Notes: a model not told the origin generated them from the letters alone. A DNA stretch of 64,000 nt from Bogoriella caseilytica (GCF_003752405.1 NZ_RKHK01000001.1:1-64000); one strand, 5' to 3'. Shown: positions 23,004 through 33,782, numbered from the stretch's first letter. Program-made: numbers and translations.

Positions 23004-24623
23004 ATGAGCCAAGCCTGCCTGCTGGGTGACCTGCGTATCGAAGCCACGACGTCGGACCACGTGGCGCGGATGCCTGAGGAGCTGTCCGATCGTTTCGTGG
23101 ACGGGTGGCGGGAGAACGGCCACTCAAGAGTCGTGCTCGCCGGCGACGACATCGTGGCCACAGGACTGTCCTGCCCGAATCGGGTGCACCCCACACGCGA
23201 CCTGCTCTTCATCACCGTGCGGGAGGCCTGGCGACGTCAGGGGATCGGCACCTTGCTTCACCGGGAACTGAGTGCCTTGCACCAGGTGCCGTTCTCCGCG
23301 AAGGCGGCGCCCGGTTCCGCGACGCACGCGTTCGTGACCTCGCTCGGTGCGTGGGTCTACCAGCACTGCCCCGGTGGTCGGGTGGACGCCGCACTACCGG
23401 AGGTCCGTGAGTGGGCCCGGCGCCATCGCGGGGATGGAGCGGACGGCGGAGGCCCGGTGGTTCGACGCGGTGAGGAGCTCGGCCCGGGCCGGCTGCGCGA
23501 GCTGATCACCGACCTGTACGAGGTGGTACATGCCTCGTGGAGCCCGACGGATCGAGCGGGGATCCTGCACGACATCACCTCCGACCTGAGCACCAGCGAG
23601 CTGCGCCGCTGCCGATGGGTGGAGCGCGATGGCGAGGTCACCGCGCTGGCAGATGTCTACCGCGAGGACGACAAGCAGTGGGCGCACATCGAAGCTCTGC
23701 ACCCGGCGGCGCCCAGCGCCCGGGAGGATGTCGCTGCCTGCTTCGCTGCGGTGCTGGAGGACCAGGCCGAGGCCGCTGGTGGCGGCCGGGTCACCAACCC
23801 GATCTTCTTCGACCAGCACCACAGCGACCCGCATGCCTACCCGCTGCTGATGAGCATCCCGGGGGTGGGCGGCGAGGCCGTTGAGCTCCTGGAGATTCCG
23901 CTCGCCTCACCTCCCACCCTCAGGAACGATGACGAGGTGACCGCTTCCTCCGCCTCGCTGCGCCCGTGGACGCCGGACGATGCTGCCGCGCTGCTCGCCG
24001 CCGCCCAGGAAAGTCCCGACCTCGAGCGTCAACTGCCCCGCATGCCGCAGAATCTCGATGACGCCAAGGACATTCTCCGAGCTGGTCTCCTTCCCACTGG
24101 CGAAGGGATCACGACCACCGACGTTGACGTGCCAAGGCCGGAAGAGCCAGAGGAGCCAGACCCTTCCCGGCTCCGCGCCGTGAATCTCGCGATCGACCTC
24201 GACGGCCGGGCGGTCGGAAATGTCGGACTCAGCGCCATCGAACGCACCCACGAGACCGCCTGGATGCATTACTGGATCACCAGTAGCGCACGTGGTCAGG
24301 GTCTGACCACCCGCGCGGTCGCCACCGTGGCGGGCTGGGCGCTCGCTCCGCTGCCGCGCGGGCTCGGCCTCTATCGCCTAGAGCTCGGTCACCGCCGGAA
24401 CAATCCGGCCTCGCGCGCGGTGGCGATCGGAGCCGGCTTCGTCCCCGAGGGCGTGGAGCGGGCCAAGCTCCGTTACGTCGTCACACCCGATGACCACAGC
24501 GGCAGCAGCGCGGCCGCCTCCCGCACCGAGCGATTCGACGTGCAGACCCACGCCAGACTGCTCACCGACCCCGCCCCGGACGTCGAGCTTCTGCCCCTAT
24601 CCGTGTCAGGATCACCAGCATGA
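23004..24623 (+). CDS. Protein with two GNAT acetyltransferase domains
   Basis: A 539-residue soluble protein. The N-terminal half contains a GNAT acetyl-CoA loop, REAWRRQGIGTLLHRELS (about residues 74-91). The C-terminal third (about 315-500) is a RimJ/RimL-type GNAT with NVGLSAIE, MHYWITSSARGQGLTTRAV and the typical RLELGHRRNNPASRAVAIGAGF. A middle segment (about 150-300) resembles a degenerate acetyltransferase-like fold. The substrate is unknown: the RimL-like half suggests protein N-termini or small amines. The ATG at 23004 follows TACAGT by 6 bases. It overlaps the next gene by ATGA. Confidence 0.85.
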   Translation: MSQACLLGDLRIEATTSDHVARMPEELSDRFVDGWRENGHSRVVLAGDDIVATGLSCPNRVHPTRDLLFITVREAWRRQGIGTLLHRELSALHQVPFSAKAAPGSATHAFVTSLGAWVYQHCPGGRVDAALPEVREWARRHRGDGADGGGPVVRRGEELGPGRLRELITDLYEVVHASWSPTDRAGILHDITSDLSTSELRRCRWVERDGEVTALADVYREDDKQWAHIEALHPAAPSAREDVAACFAAVLEDQAEAAGGGRVTNPIFFDQHHSDPHAYPLLMSIPGVGGEAVELLEIPLASPPTLRNDDEVTASSASLRPWTPDDAAALLAAAQESPDLERQLPRMPQNLDDAKDILRAGLLPTGEGITTTDVDVPRPEEPEEPDPSRLRAVNLAIDLDGRAVGNVGLSAIERTHETAWMHYWITSSARGQGLTTRAVATVAGWALAPLPRGLGLYRLELGHRRNNPASRAVAIGAGFVPEGVERAKLRYVVTPDDHSGSSAAASRTERFDVQTHARLLTDPAPDVELLPLSVSGSPA

Positions 24624-24880
24624 ACGACCACGAACCTGCCGGGGCGCCCGACGACATCCCCACCATCCCCACCATCCCCACCGCAGGCACCATCCGCCTC
24701 GGTCAGTTCCTCAAGCTCGCCGACCTCGCCGAGGACGGCGCCCAGGCGCGCGAACTCATCACCGGTGGTGAGGTCACGGTCGACGGAGAGATCGAGATCC
24801 GCCGCGGCGCCCAGCTCTCCCGCGGCGCGCTGGTCGAAGTCTCGACCCCGGCGGGCACGCTCGCCGCCCGGGTGGGCTAG
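24620..24880 (+). CDS. Small S4-domain RNA-binding protein
   Basis: An 86-residue protein with an S4 RNA-binding fold. After a disordered 22-residue N-terminus comes IRLGQFLKLADLAEDGAQAR, then ELITGGEVTVDGEIEIRRGAQL, like the YbcJ/YaaA group of stand-alone S4 proteins. It may bind rRNA or tRNA; the target is unknown. The N-terminus contains PTIPTIPT, encoded by three exact copies of the 9-mer ATCCCCACC (24656-24682). Its ATG overlaps the GNAT gene, so the two are cotranscribed. Both are convergent with the kinase gene, only 25 bases away. Confidence 0.85.
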   Translation: MNDHEPAGAPDDIPTIPTIPTAGTIRLGQFLKLADLAEDGAQARELITGGEVTVDGEIEIRRGAQLSRGALVEVSTPAGTLAARVG

Positions 24881-24905
24881 CGCCCTGGGGCCAGCACTTG
24901 CTCGT

Positions 24906-25469
24906 CTAGCGAGAGGTCACCGCGGCCAGGATCTCGTCCACGACACCGGAGACGGGCCGGCCGCTGGTATCGATCAGCAGCTCCTCCTCGAAGCCGGCTT
25001 GATCGAGGATCTGCGCGAGTTCGGGGTGACGGCTGGCGTGCCACTCCAGGGCGACCGCATCACCCTCATGTCTCCTGGCGAGCCGGGACGACACCACGCC
25101 GTCCGCAGCAGCTAGTCGAACGTGAAGCAGGCGTGAAGCGTCCAGGGCTGCTTCAGTCCGCCGCAGTTCCTCGAGGCTCTCGATGACGCCAGCGACCACG
25201 AGCACCTGCGCGCCGGCACTCCGGAAGTTCGACGCCACCGCGCGCATGTTCTGCAGAGCCAGATCCAAGCGGAACGGATCTCCCTCGGGTGCCGGCCAGG
25301 ACCAGCGCAACCAGTCTGCGTCGATGACTGCGCCCGGGATACCCAGCTGCTCCAACTCCGTGCCGAGCCCTTCGGCCGTGGTCGTCTTTCCAGTACCGAC
25401 ACTGCCATTGATCACCACGGTGTCGAAGTGCGCACTCCCCATGGCTGAGCCCACGCTACCGGCGCTCAC
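24906..25469 (-). CDS. P-loop nucleotide kinase-like protein
   Basis: A 187-residue P-loop NTPase with Walker [16 protein letters not shown]. It has the second acidic motif [10 protein letters not shown] and the [10 protein letters not shown](V)SSRLARR lid-like region, resembling small-molecule or adenylyl-sulfate-type kinases of unknown substrate. The GTG at 25469 overlaps the rpe stop (GTGA), typical of coupling in this genome. An ATG at 25442 ([10 protein letters not shown]) fits the family length slightly better and has TAGCGT 10 bases upstream. It is last in the fmt-rsmB-rpe string. Confidence 0.75.
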   Translation of the reverse strand: MSAGSVGSAMGSAHFDTVVINGSVGTGKTTTAEGLGTELEQLGIPGAVIDADWLRWSWPAPEGDPFRLDLALQNMRAVASNFRSAGAQVLVVAGVIESLEELRRTEAALDASRLLHVRLAAADGVVSSRLARRHEGDAVALEWHASRHPELAQILDQAGFEEELLIDTSGRPVSGVVDEILAAVTSR

Positions 25470-26131
25470 GAACCGCAGGCTTGCTCCGCGAGGCCGCGCA
25501 GCGCCTGGATCTCTGCATCGGCGTCGTCCGCCTTGTACACCGCTGACCCCGCGACGAAAACATCCGCTCCGGCCTCGGCCGCCCGCCCGATCGTCTCTCG
25601 CGAGATCCCGCCGTCGACCTGCACTCGCACTTCCAGGCCGGCGGACTCCACGGCCTGCCGGGTCCGGCTGATCTTGGGGAGCATCGCGTCCAGGAAAGCC
25701 TGCCCGCCGAAGCCCGGTTCCACGGTCATCAGCAGGACCATGTCGAACTCCGCCAAAAGGTCCAGGTACGGCTCGATCGCGGTCGCCGGGCGAAGGGCGA
25801 TCCCCGCCTTCGCACCCGCGGCGCGGAGTTCACGCGCCAACCGCACCGGGGCAGCCGCCGCCTCTGCGTGGAAGGTCACCGACGCACACCCGGCCTCGGC
25901 GTAGGCGGGCGCCCAGCGGTCGGGCTGCTCGATCATCAGATGCGCATCGAGCGGCAGCGGAGATGCGCCCCGGATCGCTTCGACCACCGGCAGTCCGAGC
26001 GTCAGGTTCGGCACGAAGTGGTTGTCCATCACATCGACATGCACGTAGTCGGCGCCGGCGATCTTGGCCAGCTCTCCCCGCAGGTCGGCGAAGTCGGAGT
26101 TCAGGATGCTCGGCGAGATGAGGATGCCCAC
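25466..26131 (-). CDS. rpe: Ribulose-phosphate 3-epimerase
   Basis: Rpe interconverts ribulose-5-phosphate and xylulose-5-phosphate in the pentose phosphate pathway. The 221-residue TIM barrel shows [48 protein letters not shown] and [15 protein letters not shown]. Closer to the C-terminus it shows VQVDGGIS and [11 protein letters not shown], which include the metal-binding histidines and aspartates. The GTG at 26131 is 10 bases after the rsmB stop. Confidence 0.97.
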   Translation of the reverse strand: MGILISPSILNSDFADLRGELAKIAGADYVHVDVMDNHFVPNLTLGLPVVEAIRGASPLPLDAHLMIEQPDRWAPAYAEAGCASVTFHAEAAAAPVRLARELRAAGAKAGIALRPATAIEPYLDLLAEFDMVLLMTVEPGFGGQAFLDAMLPKISRTRQAVESAGLEVRVQVDGGISRETIGRAAEAGADVFVAGSAVYKADDADAEIQALRGLAEQACGS

Positions 26132-26140
26132 GTGCTGAGC

Positions 26141-27754
26141 CTATCCGCGTGCCGCCGAGGAGGCCGCAGGCTCCTCGGTCCGACGCAAAAGCGCCAGGAA
26201 CATGGCATCCGTCCCGTGCCGGTGCGGCCACAGCTGCACATACGGCCCCACGACCCTCGGATCCTCGACCGCAGCATCACGAAGTGCGACAGCAGCATCG
26301 ATCAGCTCGACGTCCTCCCGGCGACGCAGCACGTCCTCCACGACCAAGCGGGTCTCCGCGATGTGCGGTGAGCACGTCACGTAGGCGACCACTCCCCCCG
26401 GCCGGACAGCGTCGAGGGCCGAGGTGAGTAGCTCGCGCTGCAGCGGCCCGAGGGTGGACAAGTCCGAAGGCTGGCGCCGCCACCGCGCCTCGGGCCGGCG
26501 CCGCAAGGCCCCCAGGCCGGTGCACGGCGCATCGACCAGCACGCGGTCGAACTCACCCGGCAGCTCTTCACCGAGCTCACGGCCGTCTCCAGTCCGCACC
26601 ACCACCGCGGGTTCTCCCGGCCGGTCCAGCACCGGGCGCAGTGCGCCGCGGACCAGCTCGCTGCGGTGCGGAGCCACCTCATTGGCCAGCAGCGAAGCAC
26701 CCTCCTGGAGCGCCGTGGCCCCCAGCAGTGCCGCCTTGCCTCCCGGCCCGGCGCACAGGTCCAGCCAGCGCGAGTCCGGACCGTCAAGCTCCGCGCTCAG
26801 CAGCGCCAACGCCACCACCTGCGAGCCCTCGTCCTGCACGCCCGCAGCGCCGGAGCGCACCGAGGCCAGGCGCGCCGGGTCTCCCCCGGCGGTCAGCGCG
26901 AACGGCGACCACCGCCCCGGCACCGGGGCAGTGCCCGACTCCTTGGCCGTCTCGGCGGCCAGATCCTCCACGTGCACCAGGCCGGGCCGGGCCACCAGGG
27001 TCGGCCGCGGCGGTGCGTTGTTCGCCGCGAGCACCGCGGCGAGCTCGGCTGACAGATCCTCCCCGGTCAGTCCTTCGGCAGCCAGACCCTGGCGCAGCGC
27101 CCGCACGATCCACTCCGGGTGCGACTCGGTGACCGCGAGGCGTGTGATCTGCTCGTCTGTGGACTCGGGCTCGTCTCCGGATCGCTCACCGGCCAGCACC
27201 TCGAGCCACTCCTCCAACGGCTTCTCCGCGACCGCGCGCAGGACGGCGTTCACGATCCCGGTCGGTCCCGGCCCCGAGACAGCCCGCGCGAGCCCCACGG
27301 TCTCGGAGACCGCTGCATGGACCGGCACCCGCATGCCCAGGAGCTGGTGTGCGCCCAGGCGCATGACGTCGAGGACCTCGGCGTCCAAGCCGCCCAGCTC
27401 CCGCCCGGTCAGACAGCGCGAGAGGATCGCGTCGTAGCGGGCCCGCAACCGCAGGGCCCCGTAAGCGAGCTCCGTGGCGAAAGCGGCATCGCGACCGCTC
27501 ACCCTCCGGTCACGCAGAATCTCCGGCAAGGCCAGATTGGCATAGGCATCGCCAGCATTGACACGTCGCTGCAGCTCGAAGGCCGCCATGCGCGCCGGGT
27601 CCGGGCGCTTGTGCTGCGCCCCCTGGCCGCCTCTGCGCTGGCCGCCATCCCGGCGCTGCGCACCGCCGCGTGGGGCACCACCCTCCCGTTGAGGACTGCC
27701 GCCACGCGGTCCGCCGCCCCGCTGCCCGCTCCGAGGGCTCTGTCGATCAGTCAT
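26141..27754 (-). CDS. rsmB: 16S rRNA (cytosine-967-C5)-methyltransferase
   Basis: RsmB methylates C967-type positions in 16S rRNA. The 537-residue protein has a Gly/Arg-rich N-terminal tail (about residues 1-45). A NusB-like RNA-binding domain follows (about 55-190), then the Rossmann methyltransferase domain. The SAM site is [16 protein letters not shown], and the two catalytic cysteines are in [16 protein letters not shown] and [11 protein letters not shown]. The ATG at 27754 overlaps the end of fmt by 8 bases (ATGACTGA). The fmt-rsmB order is widely conserved. Confidence 0.96.
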   Translation of the reverse strand: MTDRQSPRSGQRGGGPRGGSPQREGGAPRGGAQRRDGGQRRGGQGAQHKRPDPARMAAFELQRRVNAGDAYANLALPEILRDRRVSGRDAAFATELAYGALRLRARYDAILSRCLTGRELGGLDAEVLDVMRLGAHQLLGMRVPVHAAVSETVGLARAVSGPGPTGIVNAVLRAVAEKPLEEWLEVLAGERSGDEPESTDEQITRLAVTESHPEWIVRALRQGLAAEGLTGEDLSAELAAVLAANNAPPRPTLVARPGLVHVEDLAAETAKESGTAPVPGRWSPFALTAGGDPARLASVRSGAAGVQDEGSQVVALALLSAELDGPDSRWLDLCAGPGGKAALLGATALQEGASLLANEVAPHRSELVRGALRPVLDRPGEPAVVVRTGDGRELGEELPGEFDRVLVDAPCTGLGALRRRPEARWRRQPSDLSTLGPLQRELLTSALDAVRPGGVVAYVTCSPHIAETRLVVEDVLRRREDVELIDAAVALRDAAVEDPRVVGPYVQLWPHRHGTDAMFLALLRRTEEPAASSAARG

Positions 27755-28712
27755 CACGTGCTCCCAGCTCAACGTTGTCGGCAAGCCGGGCGCCGCGCGC
27801 CCAGTCCGCCGCGGTCATCCACGACTTCCCCGCCGGCGCCACCTTCCCGAGGGCGACGGCGTGACTTCCGGTGCCCACCAACACCTCGTGCCGGCTCACC
27901 CGCAGCACTCCCGCAGCGAGGTCGGTCACCTCCGGCCGCAGCTGCACCCTCGCCAGCTTCAGCCTGGACGGCGAGGCGCCCTCAGCTCCCGGCACGGCGG
28001 TCCAGGCACCCGGCGCCGGCGTCGTGCCCCGGATGCGCCGATCAACGGCCAGAGCCGGATCGGTCCACCGCACCCGCCCGTCCTCCCGCTCGAGCTTGGG
28101 TGCCAGGCTCACGCCTTCTGCCGGCTGCGGCTGGGCCACCGCCGTGCCGTCCTCGATGGTATTCAGCACGCTCACCAGCAGCTGGGCTCCCGCATCGGCC
28201 AGGCGCGCGAGCAGGTCGCCCGCGGTCTCGTCGGCTGCAATGTCTGTGGTCAGCGTGCCGTACACCGGCCCGGTGTCGAGCCCTTGCTCGAGCTGGAACA
28301 CACTGGCCCCGGTGATCTGATCTCCAGCGATGATCGCGTGCTGCACCGGGGCGGCACCGCGCCACGCCGGAAGCAGGGAGAAGTGCAGGTTCGCCCAGCC
28401 GTGGGCGGGCAGCTCGAGCAGCGCGGGCGGCACCAGATTGCCGTAGGCGACCACCGGGATGACGTCCGGTGCCAGCTCGCGGAGCCGCGCCGCAACGGCC
28501 TCGCCCCGCTCGCCGCGCAGGCCCTCGGGCTTGAGCACCTCGATCCCGGCCTCCTGCGCAGCGGCCGCCACCGGGCTCGGGTGGAGGGACCGCCCGCGAC
28601 CACGCCGGGCGTCCGGCCGTGTCAGCACGCCGACGACATCGTGGCGGGAATCGAGCAGCGCCCGCAGGGAGGGAAGAGCGGGCTCGGGGGTCCCAGCAAA
28701 GATCACACGCAC
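27747..28712 (-). CDS. fmt: Methionyl-tRNA formyltransferase
   Basis: Fmt formylates the amino group of initiator Met-tRNA using 10-formyl-tetrahydrofolate. The 321 residues start [16 protein letters not shown] and include the catalytic asparagine-histidine segment [17 protein letters not shown]. The DTGPVY segment and a C-terminal OB-type domain follow. Length fits the family. The GTG at 28712 lies 8 bases after a TAGACT box, so the mRNA is probably leaderless. A longer frame to 28997 overlaps priA and lacks family similarity. Confidence 0.97.
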   Translation of the reverse strand: MRVIFAGTPEPALPSLRALLDSRHDVVGVLTRPDARRGRGRSLHPSPVAAAAQEAGIEVLKPEGLRGERGEAVAARLRELAPDVIPVVAYGNLVPPALLELPAHGWANLHFSLLPAWRGAAPVQHAIIAGDQITGASVFQLEQGLDTGPVYGTLTTDIAADETAGDLLARLADAGAQLLVSVLNTIEDGTAVAQPQPAEGVSLAPKLEREDGRVRWTDPALAVDRRIRGTTPAPGAWTAVPGAEGASPSRLKLARVQLRPEVTDLAAGVLRVSRHEVLVGTGSHAVALGKVAPAGKSWMTAADWARGARLADNVELGARDD

Positions 28713-28720
28713 AACACAGC

Positions 28721-28726
28721 AGTCTA
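28721..28726 (-). promoter_or_regulatory. -10 box of fmt, leaderless arrangement
   Basis: TAGACT on the minus strand, then the 8 bases GCTGTGTT, then the fmt GTG. It lies in the 70-base gap after priA. Confidence 0.55.
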
Positions 28727-28782
28727 GGTGCCGCGCTCTGCCGGCCTCCCCCGTGTGAATGACTGCCGCAGGCCCGCCCCGG

Positions 28783-30873
28783 TCACCACAGATCAGCGGG
28801 GTCGACCTGGATCCGTAGGCTCCCGGGTTCCTTGCGCGCCGAACGCACGGCCGCGGCCCGGCGCAGCGCCGCGGTGAGCTCGCCACCGTGGCGCAACGGC
28901 GTGCGTACCAGTGCTCGCCACCGCGCCGGTTCTGCCTGCTCAGGCACAGCCTCGGAACGCTCCACCGGCCCGAGCACATCCAGCCCAGGAACCTCACCGA
29001 TCAGCCCCAGGATCGAGTGCACGGACTCGCGCGTGCCGTCGACCGCGGCCAGCCGTGCCGCAGGCGGGAACCGCAGTTCGGTCCGCTCGGCAAGCTCGCG
29101 TGCGGCGAAGCCCGCCGGATCCCACCGCACCAGCGCCTGCGCGGGGCCAGGGGCCGGACGGCCCAGCAGCATCACCCGTCCCCCCGCGCTGGCCGACCGC
29201 ACCAGTGCCGCGGCCGCCATCCAGCGCTGCATCGCCACGCTCGAGGCCCACAGCTCGGGTCGGGTGGTCATCACGGAAGCATCGAGCAGCAGCGCCGCAG
29301 CGAATCCGCCCTCAGCCACCGGTTCCGCGCCCGGGGTGGCCACCACGATGCGCGGCTTGTCGTCCACGGTCTCCACGATGCCGTGGGAGGCCTTCGCGCC
29401 GGAGACGATCACCGGCACCTGGGGGAAGGCCCGGCCGAGTTCCTCAGCTGTGCGATCTGAGCCGATCCGCACCGAACGCAAGCGGCTGGCACCACATTCT
29501 GGGCAGCTCCAGTTGGCCGCCAGGTGCGCACACCACTGGCACGCCGGCGTACTCCCCGCCCGGCCCAGCCCCACCGGCCCGTGGCATTGCGCGCAGCGCG
29601 CCGGCTCCCGGCACCCGGCGCAGGCCACCGCGGGCACATACCCGCTTCGCGGCACCTGCACCAGCACCGGCCCCGGCGTGACGGGCGGTCCGCCGCGGAC
29701 GGGGGCGCCCTGCAAGGCTCGTTTGGCCAGCTCCCACGCCGGGTGTGGGATACGCGCAGCCGCGGCCGGGCCCTCGCGTGCGAGATCCAGTTCCGTGGGC
29801 GCCTCGATGCGCGGGGCCCGTTCTCGGACCAGCTCGCGTGCGGCCTCCAAGGGCTGCGCCCATCCGCGCTCGACCAGGAGGTGTGCCTCGACCGTGCGGG
29901 ACCATCCGCCGATCAACACGGCGGCGCCGCTCTGTTCGGCGCGCAGCAGCAACACCTGCCGCGCATGCGGGTAGGGCGCGCGAGGCTCTGCCAGAGCGTC
30001 GTCACCATCGTCGATCACCGCCACCAAACCTAGATCCTGCACCGGGGCGAAGGCCGCCGCGCGGGTGCCGACGACCACCTGGGCCTGACCGAGCAACACC
30101 CGCAGGAACGCCCGGTAGCGCCGCGCCTGGCCGTCATCGGCCACGAGGCGTGCCACGGGCTCCTGCGGCAGCTCTTCGGCGATCGCGGCCAGCACCGCAT
30201 CGACGTCACGCGTGGTGGGGAGTACCACGAGTGCTCCACGGCCCGAGGCCCGCACGGCCCGCACGGCCTGCGCTACGGCGGGCTGCCACGGCCCCGGCAG
30301 CGCCGACCACGCCGCGCGGGGGGACTCGCCGATCGCCAGATGCTCCAGGAAGGCCGGGCCCGCGCGGTACGGCGCCCACGCGGAGCCCTCCGGCGCATCC
30401 GTGGCCTCGGGAAGCGCGGGCGGCTCCCCCAGATCCTTCTCCAGGACCGACTTCTCAGTGGTGGCATGGCGCGGGGGCACGGCCAGGCGCAAGACGTCCG
30501 ACAACGTGCCGGCATAGCGTTCTGCCACCGCTCGGCACAGCTGCAGCACCTCCGGGCTCAGCACCGGCAACGGCGAGGCGGCCCGTCGTAAGGGAGCGAG
30601 TTCACCGGGGTGCTCGGTGGTCGATCGGCGCTCGCACACGAAGCCCTGGCGGTCCTGGCCCGCGAAACGCACGTGCACCCGCGAGCCCACCACCGCGTTG
30701 TCGGCATGCTCCGCGCGGACCAGGTAGTCGAAGGGGCGGTCGAGGTGCGGCAGCGGCCCGTCCACCAGCACCCGCGCCACGGGGTCCGTCACACCGGGGC
30801 TGCGCACCGTGCGCGCCACCACGGGCACCTCGAGCAGGCTGCCCTGCTCGCCGTAGGCCGCCCCGGGGTTCAT
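28783..30873 (-). CDS. priA: PriA primosomal protein, helicase motifs lost
   Basis: PriA loads the replisome at stalled forks. The 696-residue protein has the PriA N-terminal DNA-binding part ([20 protein letters not shown]) and the zinc-binding cysteine cluster [13 protein letters not shown] ... CQWC ... CPEC (about residues 425-470). The C-terminal domain also matches. The helicase ATPase motifs are degenerate: no GxGKT loop is present, and the DEEH box is replaced by VIDDGDDA. Such ATPase-less PriA proteins are known in actinobacteria, so a structural loading role is likely. The ATG is 6 bases after the metK stop. Confidence 0.93.
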   Translation of the reverse strand: MNPGAAYGEQGSLLEVPVVARTVRSPGVTDPVARVLVDGPLPHLDRPFDYLVRAEHADNAVVGSRVHVRFAGQDRQGFVCERRSTTEHPGELAPLRRAASPLPVLSPEVLQLCRAVAERYAGTLSDVLRLAVPPRHATTEKSVLEKDLGEPPALPEATDAPEGSAWAPYRAGPAFLEHLAIGESPRAAWSALPGPWQPAVAQAVRAVRASGRGALVVLPTTRDVDAVLAAIAEELPQEPVARLVADDGQARRYRAFLRVLLGQAQVVVGTRAAAFAPVQDLGLVAVIDDGDDALAEPRAPYPHARQVLLLRAEQSGAAVLIGGWSRTVEAHLLVERGWAQPLEAARELVRERAPRIEAPTELDLAREGPAAAARIPHPAWELAKRALQGAPVRGGPPVTPGPVLVQVPRSGYVPAVACAGCREPARCAQCHGPVGLGRAGSTPACQWCAHLAANWSCPECGASRLRSVRIGSDRTAEELGRAFPQVPVIVSGAKASHGIVETVDDKPRIVVATPGAEPVAEGGFAAALLLDASVMTTRPELWASSVAMQRWMAAAALVRSASAGGRVMLLGRPAPGPAQALVRWDPAGFAARELAERTELRFPPAARLAAVDGTRESVHSILGLIGEVPGLDVLGPVERSEAVPEQAEPARWRALVRTPLRHGGELTAALRRAAAVRSARKEPGSLRIQVDPADLW

Positions 30874-30879
30874 GGGACC

Positions 30880-32082
30880 TCAGGCCATCCCGGCGGCCGC
30901 TCGCAGCGCCTCAGCACGGTCGGTGCGTTCCCACGTGAAGTCCGGCAGCTCACGGCCGAAGTGACCGTAGGCCGAGGTCTGTGCGTAGATCGGGCGCAAC
31001 AGGTCCAGATCGCGCACCAGTGCGGCCGGACGCAGATCGAAGACCTCGCGGATGGCGTGGCTGATGCGGTCCACCGGCACGGTGTGCGTGCCGAAGGTGT
31101 CCACGTGCAGACCGACCGGATGGGCACGGCCGATGGCGTAGGCCACCTGAACCTCGCAGCGCTTCGCCAAGCCGGCAGCCACCACATTCTTGGCCACCCA
31201 GCGCATGGCGTAGGCCGCGGAGCGGTCCACCTTGGAGGGGTCCTTGCCCGAGAAGGCTCCGCCGCCGTGTCGTGCCATTCCCCCGTAGGTGTCCACGATG
31301 ATCTTGCGGCCGGTGAGCCCGGCATCGCCCATGGGCCCGCCGATCACGAAGGTGCCGGTCGGGTTGACCAGCAGACGCACATCAGAGACGTCGAGGTCCA
31401 GCTCGGCGCTCTCGAGCACCGGGGTGAGGATCTCGGCGCGGACCTGCTCGGCAAGATCACCCTGGTCCTTGTCGGCCACGTGCTGGGTGGACAGCACCAC
31501 CGTGTCCAGCGAGACGGCGCGGTCTCCCTCATAACCGATCGTGACCTGGGTCTTGCCGTCCGGACGCAGTCCGCCGACGATCCCGGCCCGCCGCACGTGG
31601 GCCAGGCGCTCCGCGAGCCGGTGCGCCAGGTAAATCGGCACGGGCATCAGCGTGGGTGTCTCGGCGGCCGCGTACCCGAACATCAGTCCCTGGTCGCCGG
31701 CGCCCTGGTCATCCAATGGATCCCCGTAATCCGTGCCGGTGCGCTTCTCCTCCGAGGAGTTCACGCCGGTGGCGATCTCCGCCGACTGTTGCCCGATCGA
31801 AACCGACACCCCACAGGAGGAACCGTCGAAGCCGATCTCCGAAGAGGTGTAGCCGATGCTGCGCACGACGTCGCGGACCAGTTCCGGGATCTCTACATAG
31901 GCCTCCGTAGTGACCTCGCCGGCCACATGGACCAGGCCGGTGGTCACCATCGTCTCGACCGCCACACGTGCAGCGGGATCCTGCTCAAGCATGGCGTCGA
32001 GGATGGTGTCGGAGATCCGGTCGCAGATCTTGTCCGGGTGGCCTTCGGTGACGGACTCGGAAGTGAACTGATTAGTGGTCAC
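30880..32082 (-). CDS. metK: S-adenosylmethionine synthetase
   Basis: MetK makes SAM from methionine and ATP. The 400-residue protein has the family landmarks [28 protein letters not shown], the phosphate-binding [16 protein letters not shown] and the C-terminal [14 protein letters not shown] made here feeds methyltransferases encoded nearby (trmI, rsmB). The GTG at 32082 lies 6 bases after a TACCAT box, again a leaderless pattern. It is separated from coaBC by 75 bases. Confidence 0.98.
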   Translation of the reverse strand: MTTNQFTSESVTEGHPDKICDRISDTILDAMLEQDPAARVAVETMVTTGLVHVAGEVTTEAYVEIPELVRDVVRSIGYTSSEIGFDGSSCGVSVSIGQQSAEIATGVNSSEEKRTGTDYGDPLDDQGAGDQGLMFGYAAAETPTLMPVPIYLAHRLAERLAHVRRAGIVGGLRPDGKTQVTIGYEGDRAVSLDTVVLSTQHVADKDQGDLAEQVRAEILTPVLESAELDLDVSDVRLLVNPTGTFVIGGPMGDAGLTGRKIIVDTYGGMARHGGGAFSGKDPSKVDRSAAYAMRWVAKNVVAAGLAKRCEVQVAYAIGRAHPVGLHVDTFGTHTVPVDRISHAIREVFDLRPAALVRDLDLLRPIYAQTSAYGHFGRELPDFTWERTDRAEALRAAAGMA

Positions 32083-32088
32083 CCGGCG

Positions 32089-32094
32089 ATGGTA
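32089..32094 (-). promoter_or_regulatory. -10 box of metK, leaderless arrangement
   Basis: TACCAT on the minus strand is followed by the 6 bases CGCCGG and then the GTG of metK. No ribosome binding site fits between them. Confidence 0.5.
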
Positions 32095-32157
32095 GACGGC
32101 GCCTCCGACATCGTGCGGGCCGGTTCCGGGGCTGCCTCGGATCGTGAGCGGCGTCGC

Positions 32158-33369
32158 TCAGGCCGTGGGAAAGCGCACTGAGACGGCATCCAGGAGGGCG
32201 TGTGCCACGTCGGCCTTGGAACCGGAGGCTGTGGCAAGCACGTCACCGGTGGCGTCCAGGATGGTCACGCTGTTGGGAACATCACCGAAGCCGCGCGCGG
32301 TGCCCACCTCGTTGACCGCGAGCAGGTCGGCCCCCTTGCGCCGGGCCTTGGCACGCCCGTGGTCGAGCACGCTACCGGCCTCATCGCCGGTCTCGGCGGC
32401 GAATCCCACGATGACCTGCCCGGCAACGGGCCGCTCGGCGACCAGCGAGGCGAGGATGTCCGGGTTCTCCACCAGCTCGATGCCCCGCGTAGCAGCCGAG
32501 GCCTGCTTCTTCAGCTTGTGGCCCAGGCGCCCGGCGGGGCGGTAGTCGGCCACGGCCGCTGCCATGACGATCGCGTCCGCATCGCTGCCCGCCGCCCGCA
32601 CCTCGGCGGCGAGCTCGGTAGCACTCTCCACAGCCGTGACGGTGATCCGTGGATGGCGCGGCAGCAGCGAGGTCTCGACGCCAGCGGCAACGAGCGAGAC
32701 CCGTGCACCGCGTGCGGCAGCAGCCTCGGCCAGGGCCACGCCCTGCCGGCCGGTGGACCGGTTCCCCAGGTAGCGCACGGGGTCGAGAGCCTCTCGCGTC
32801 CCACCGGCGGAGATCACCACGTGCCGTCCGGCGAGGTCCTGTTCACGCAGCAGGCCAAGAGCCGCAGCGGCAAGCGCCTCGGGCTCGGGCAGACGCCCGG
32901 CACCGGTATCGGAGCCGGTCAAGCGGCCGACTGCCGGGTCGAGGATCTCGACTCCGCGCTCGCGCAGGGTGGCCACGTTCGCGATGGTGGCGGGGTGTTC
33001 CCACATCTCGGTGTGCATCGCCGGGGCGAGCAGCACCGGGCAGCGCGCCGTCAGCAGTGAGGCGGTGAGCAGGTCGTCGCTCATCCCTGCGGCGGCGCGG
33101 GCCAGCAGGTTCGCGGTGGCCGGGGCCACGACGACGAGCTCCGCCTCACGGCCCAGGGCGACGTGATCGACCTCTGCGGCGCCCTCGAACACGCCCGTGC
33201 GCACGGGCTCCCCCGAGATCGCCTCCCAGGTGGGGGCACCGACGAACTCCAGAGCTGCGACCGTGGGGATGACCCGTACGCGGTGCCCCGCCTCACGCAA
33301 CAGGCGCAGCAGGTGGACGGCCTTGTACGCCGCGATCCCACCGGCGACACCGAGCAGGATGCGTGACAC
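32158..33369 (-). CDS. coaBC: Bifunctional phosphopantothenoylcysteine synthetase/decarboxylase
   Basis: CoaBC joins cysteine to 4'-phosphopantothenate and decarboxylates the product, two steps of coenzyme A synthesis. The N-terminal flavoprotein half (about residues 1-180) shows ILLGVAGGIAAYKAVHLLR, VVAPATANLLARAAAGM and APAMHTEMWEHPAT. The C-terminal CTP-dependent half shows VVISAGGTREALDPVRYLGN, GFAAETGD and the KGADLLAVNEV segment with the conserved lysine region. At 403 residues it is a full fusion. The GTG is 38 bases after rpoZ, within the same transcription run. Confidence 0.97.
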   Translation of the reverse strand: MSRILLGVAGGIAAYKAVHLLRLLREAGHRVRVIPTVAALEFVGAPTWEAISGEPVRTGVFEGAAEVDHVALGREAELVVVAPATANLLARAAAGMSDDLLTASLLTARCPVLLAPAMHTEMWEHPATIANVATLRERGVEILDPAVGRLTGSDTGAGRLPEPEALAAAALGLLREQDLAGRHVVISAGGTREALDPVRYLGNRSTGRQGVALAEAAAARGARVSLVAAGVETSLLPRHPRITVTAVESATELAAEVRAAGSDADAIVMAAAVADYRPAGRLGHKLKKQASAATRGIELVENPDILASLVAERPVAGQVIVGFAAETGDEAGSVLDHGRAKARRKGADLLAVNEVGTARGFGDVPNSVTILDATGDVLATASGSKADVAHALLDAVSVRFPTA

Positions 33370-33407
33370 GTCAGAGCGGGGCGGTCAGTGCACCGGGGAG
33401 CTGGTGC

Positions 33408-33776
33408 TCAGGCCTCGGTGGGTGCGTCGAGTTCCGCGCTGGGGTCCAGCTCGGCAGGAAGCTCTGCGGACTGCTCCTCGGCGGCGGCGAAACGCTGCGC
33501 CTGAGCTGCGGCGTGCTCCTCGGAGGAGGTGATGGTCAGCATGCCCTCGGAGATCTCGCGCAAGGAGATGGACAAGGACTTGTCCTCCTGGGCCGACGGC
33601 ACCAGCGGGCCGACGAACTCCAGCAGGCCTTCCTGCAGCTGAGCGTTGTACGTGTTGATCTGCCGGGCGCGCTTGGAGGCATAGATCACCAGGGCGTACT
33701 TCGAGTCGACCTTGTCGAGCAGGTCGTCAATGGGTGGGTCGGTGATGCCCTCGGGGGCGGCAACGGTTCCGTACAT
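33408..33776 (-). CDS. rpoZ: RNA polymerase omega subunit
   Basis: Omega helps assemble and stabilise RNA polymerase around the beta' subunit. The 122-residue protein shows [34 protein letters not shown] and [17 protein letters not shown]. These match actinobacterial omega, followed by an Ala/Glu-rich tail of about 35 residues. The ATG follows a TAGACT box by 6 bases, and that box overlaps the gmk stop codon. The gmk-rpoZ-coaBC-metK-priA order is conserved in actinobacteria. Confidence 0.97.
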   Translation of the reverse strand: MYGTVAAPEGITDPPIDDLLDKVDSKYALVIYASKRARQINTYNAQLQEGLLEFVGPLVPSAQEDKSLSISLREISEGMLTITSSEEHAAAQAQRFAAAEEQSAELPAELDPSAELDAPTEA

Positions 33777-33782
33777 ATCAGC

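Noticed and set aside
24656-24682. Possible CRISPR or variable-number array
   Set aside because: Only three 9-bp units in frame within a coding region, without spacers.
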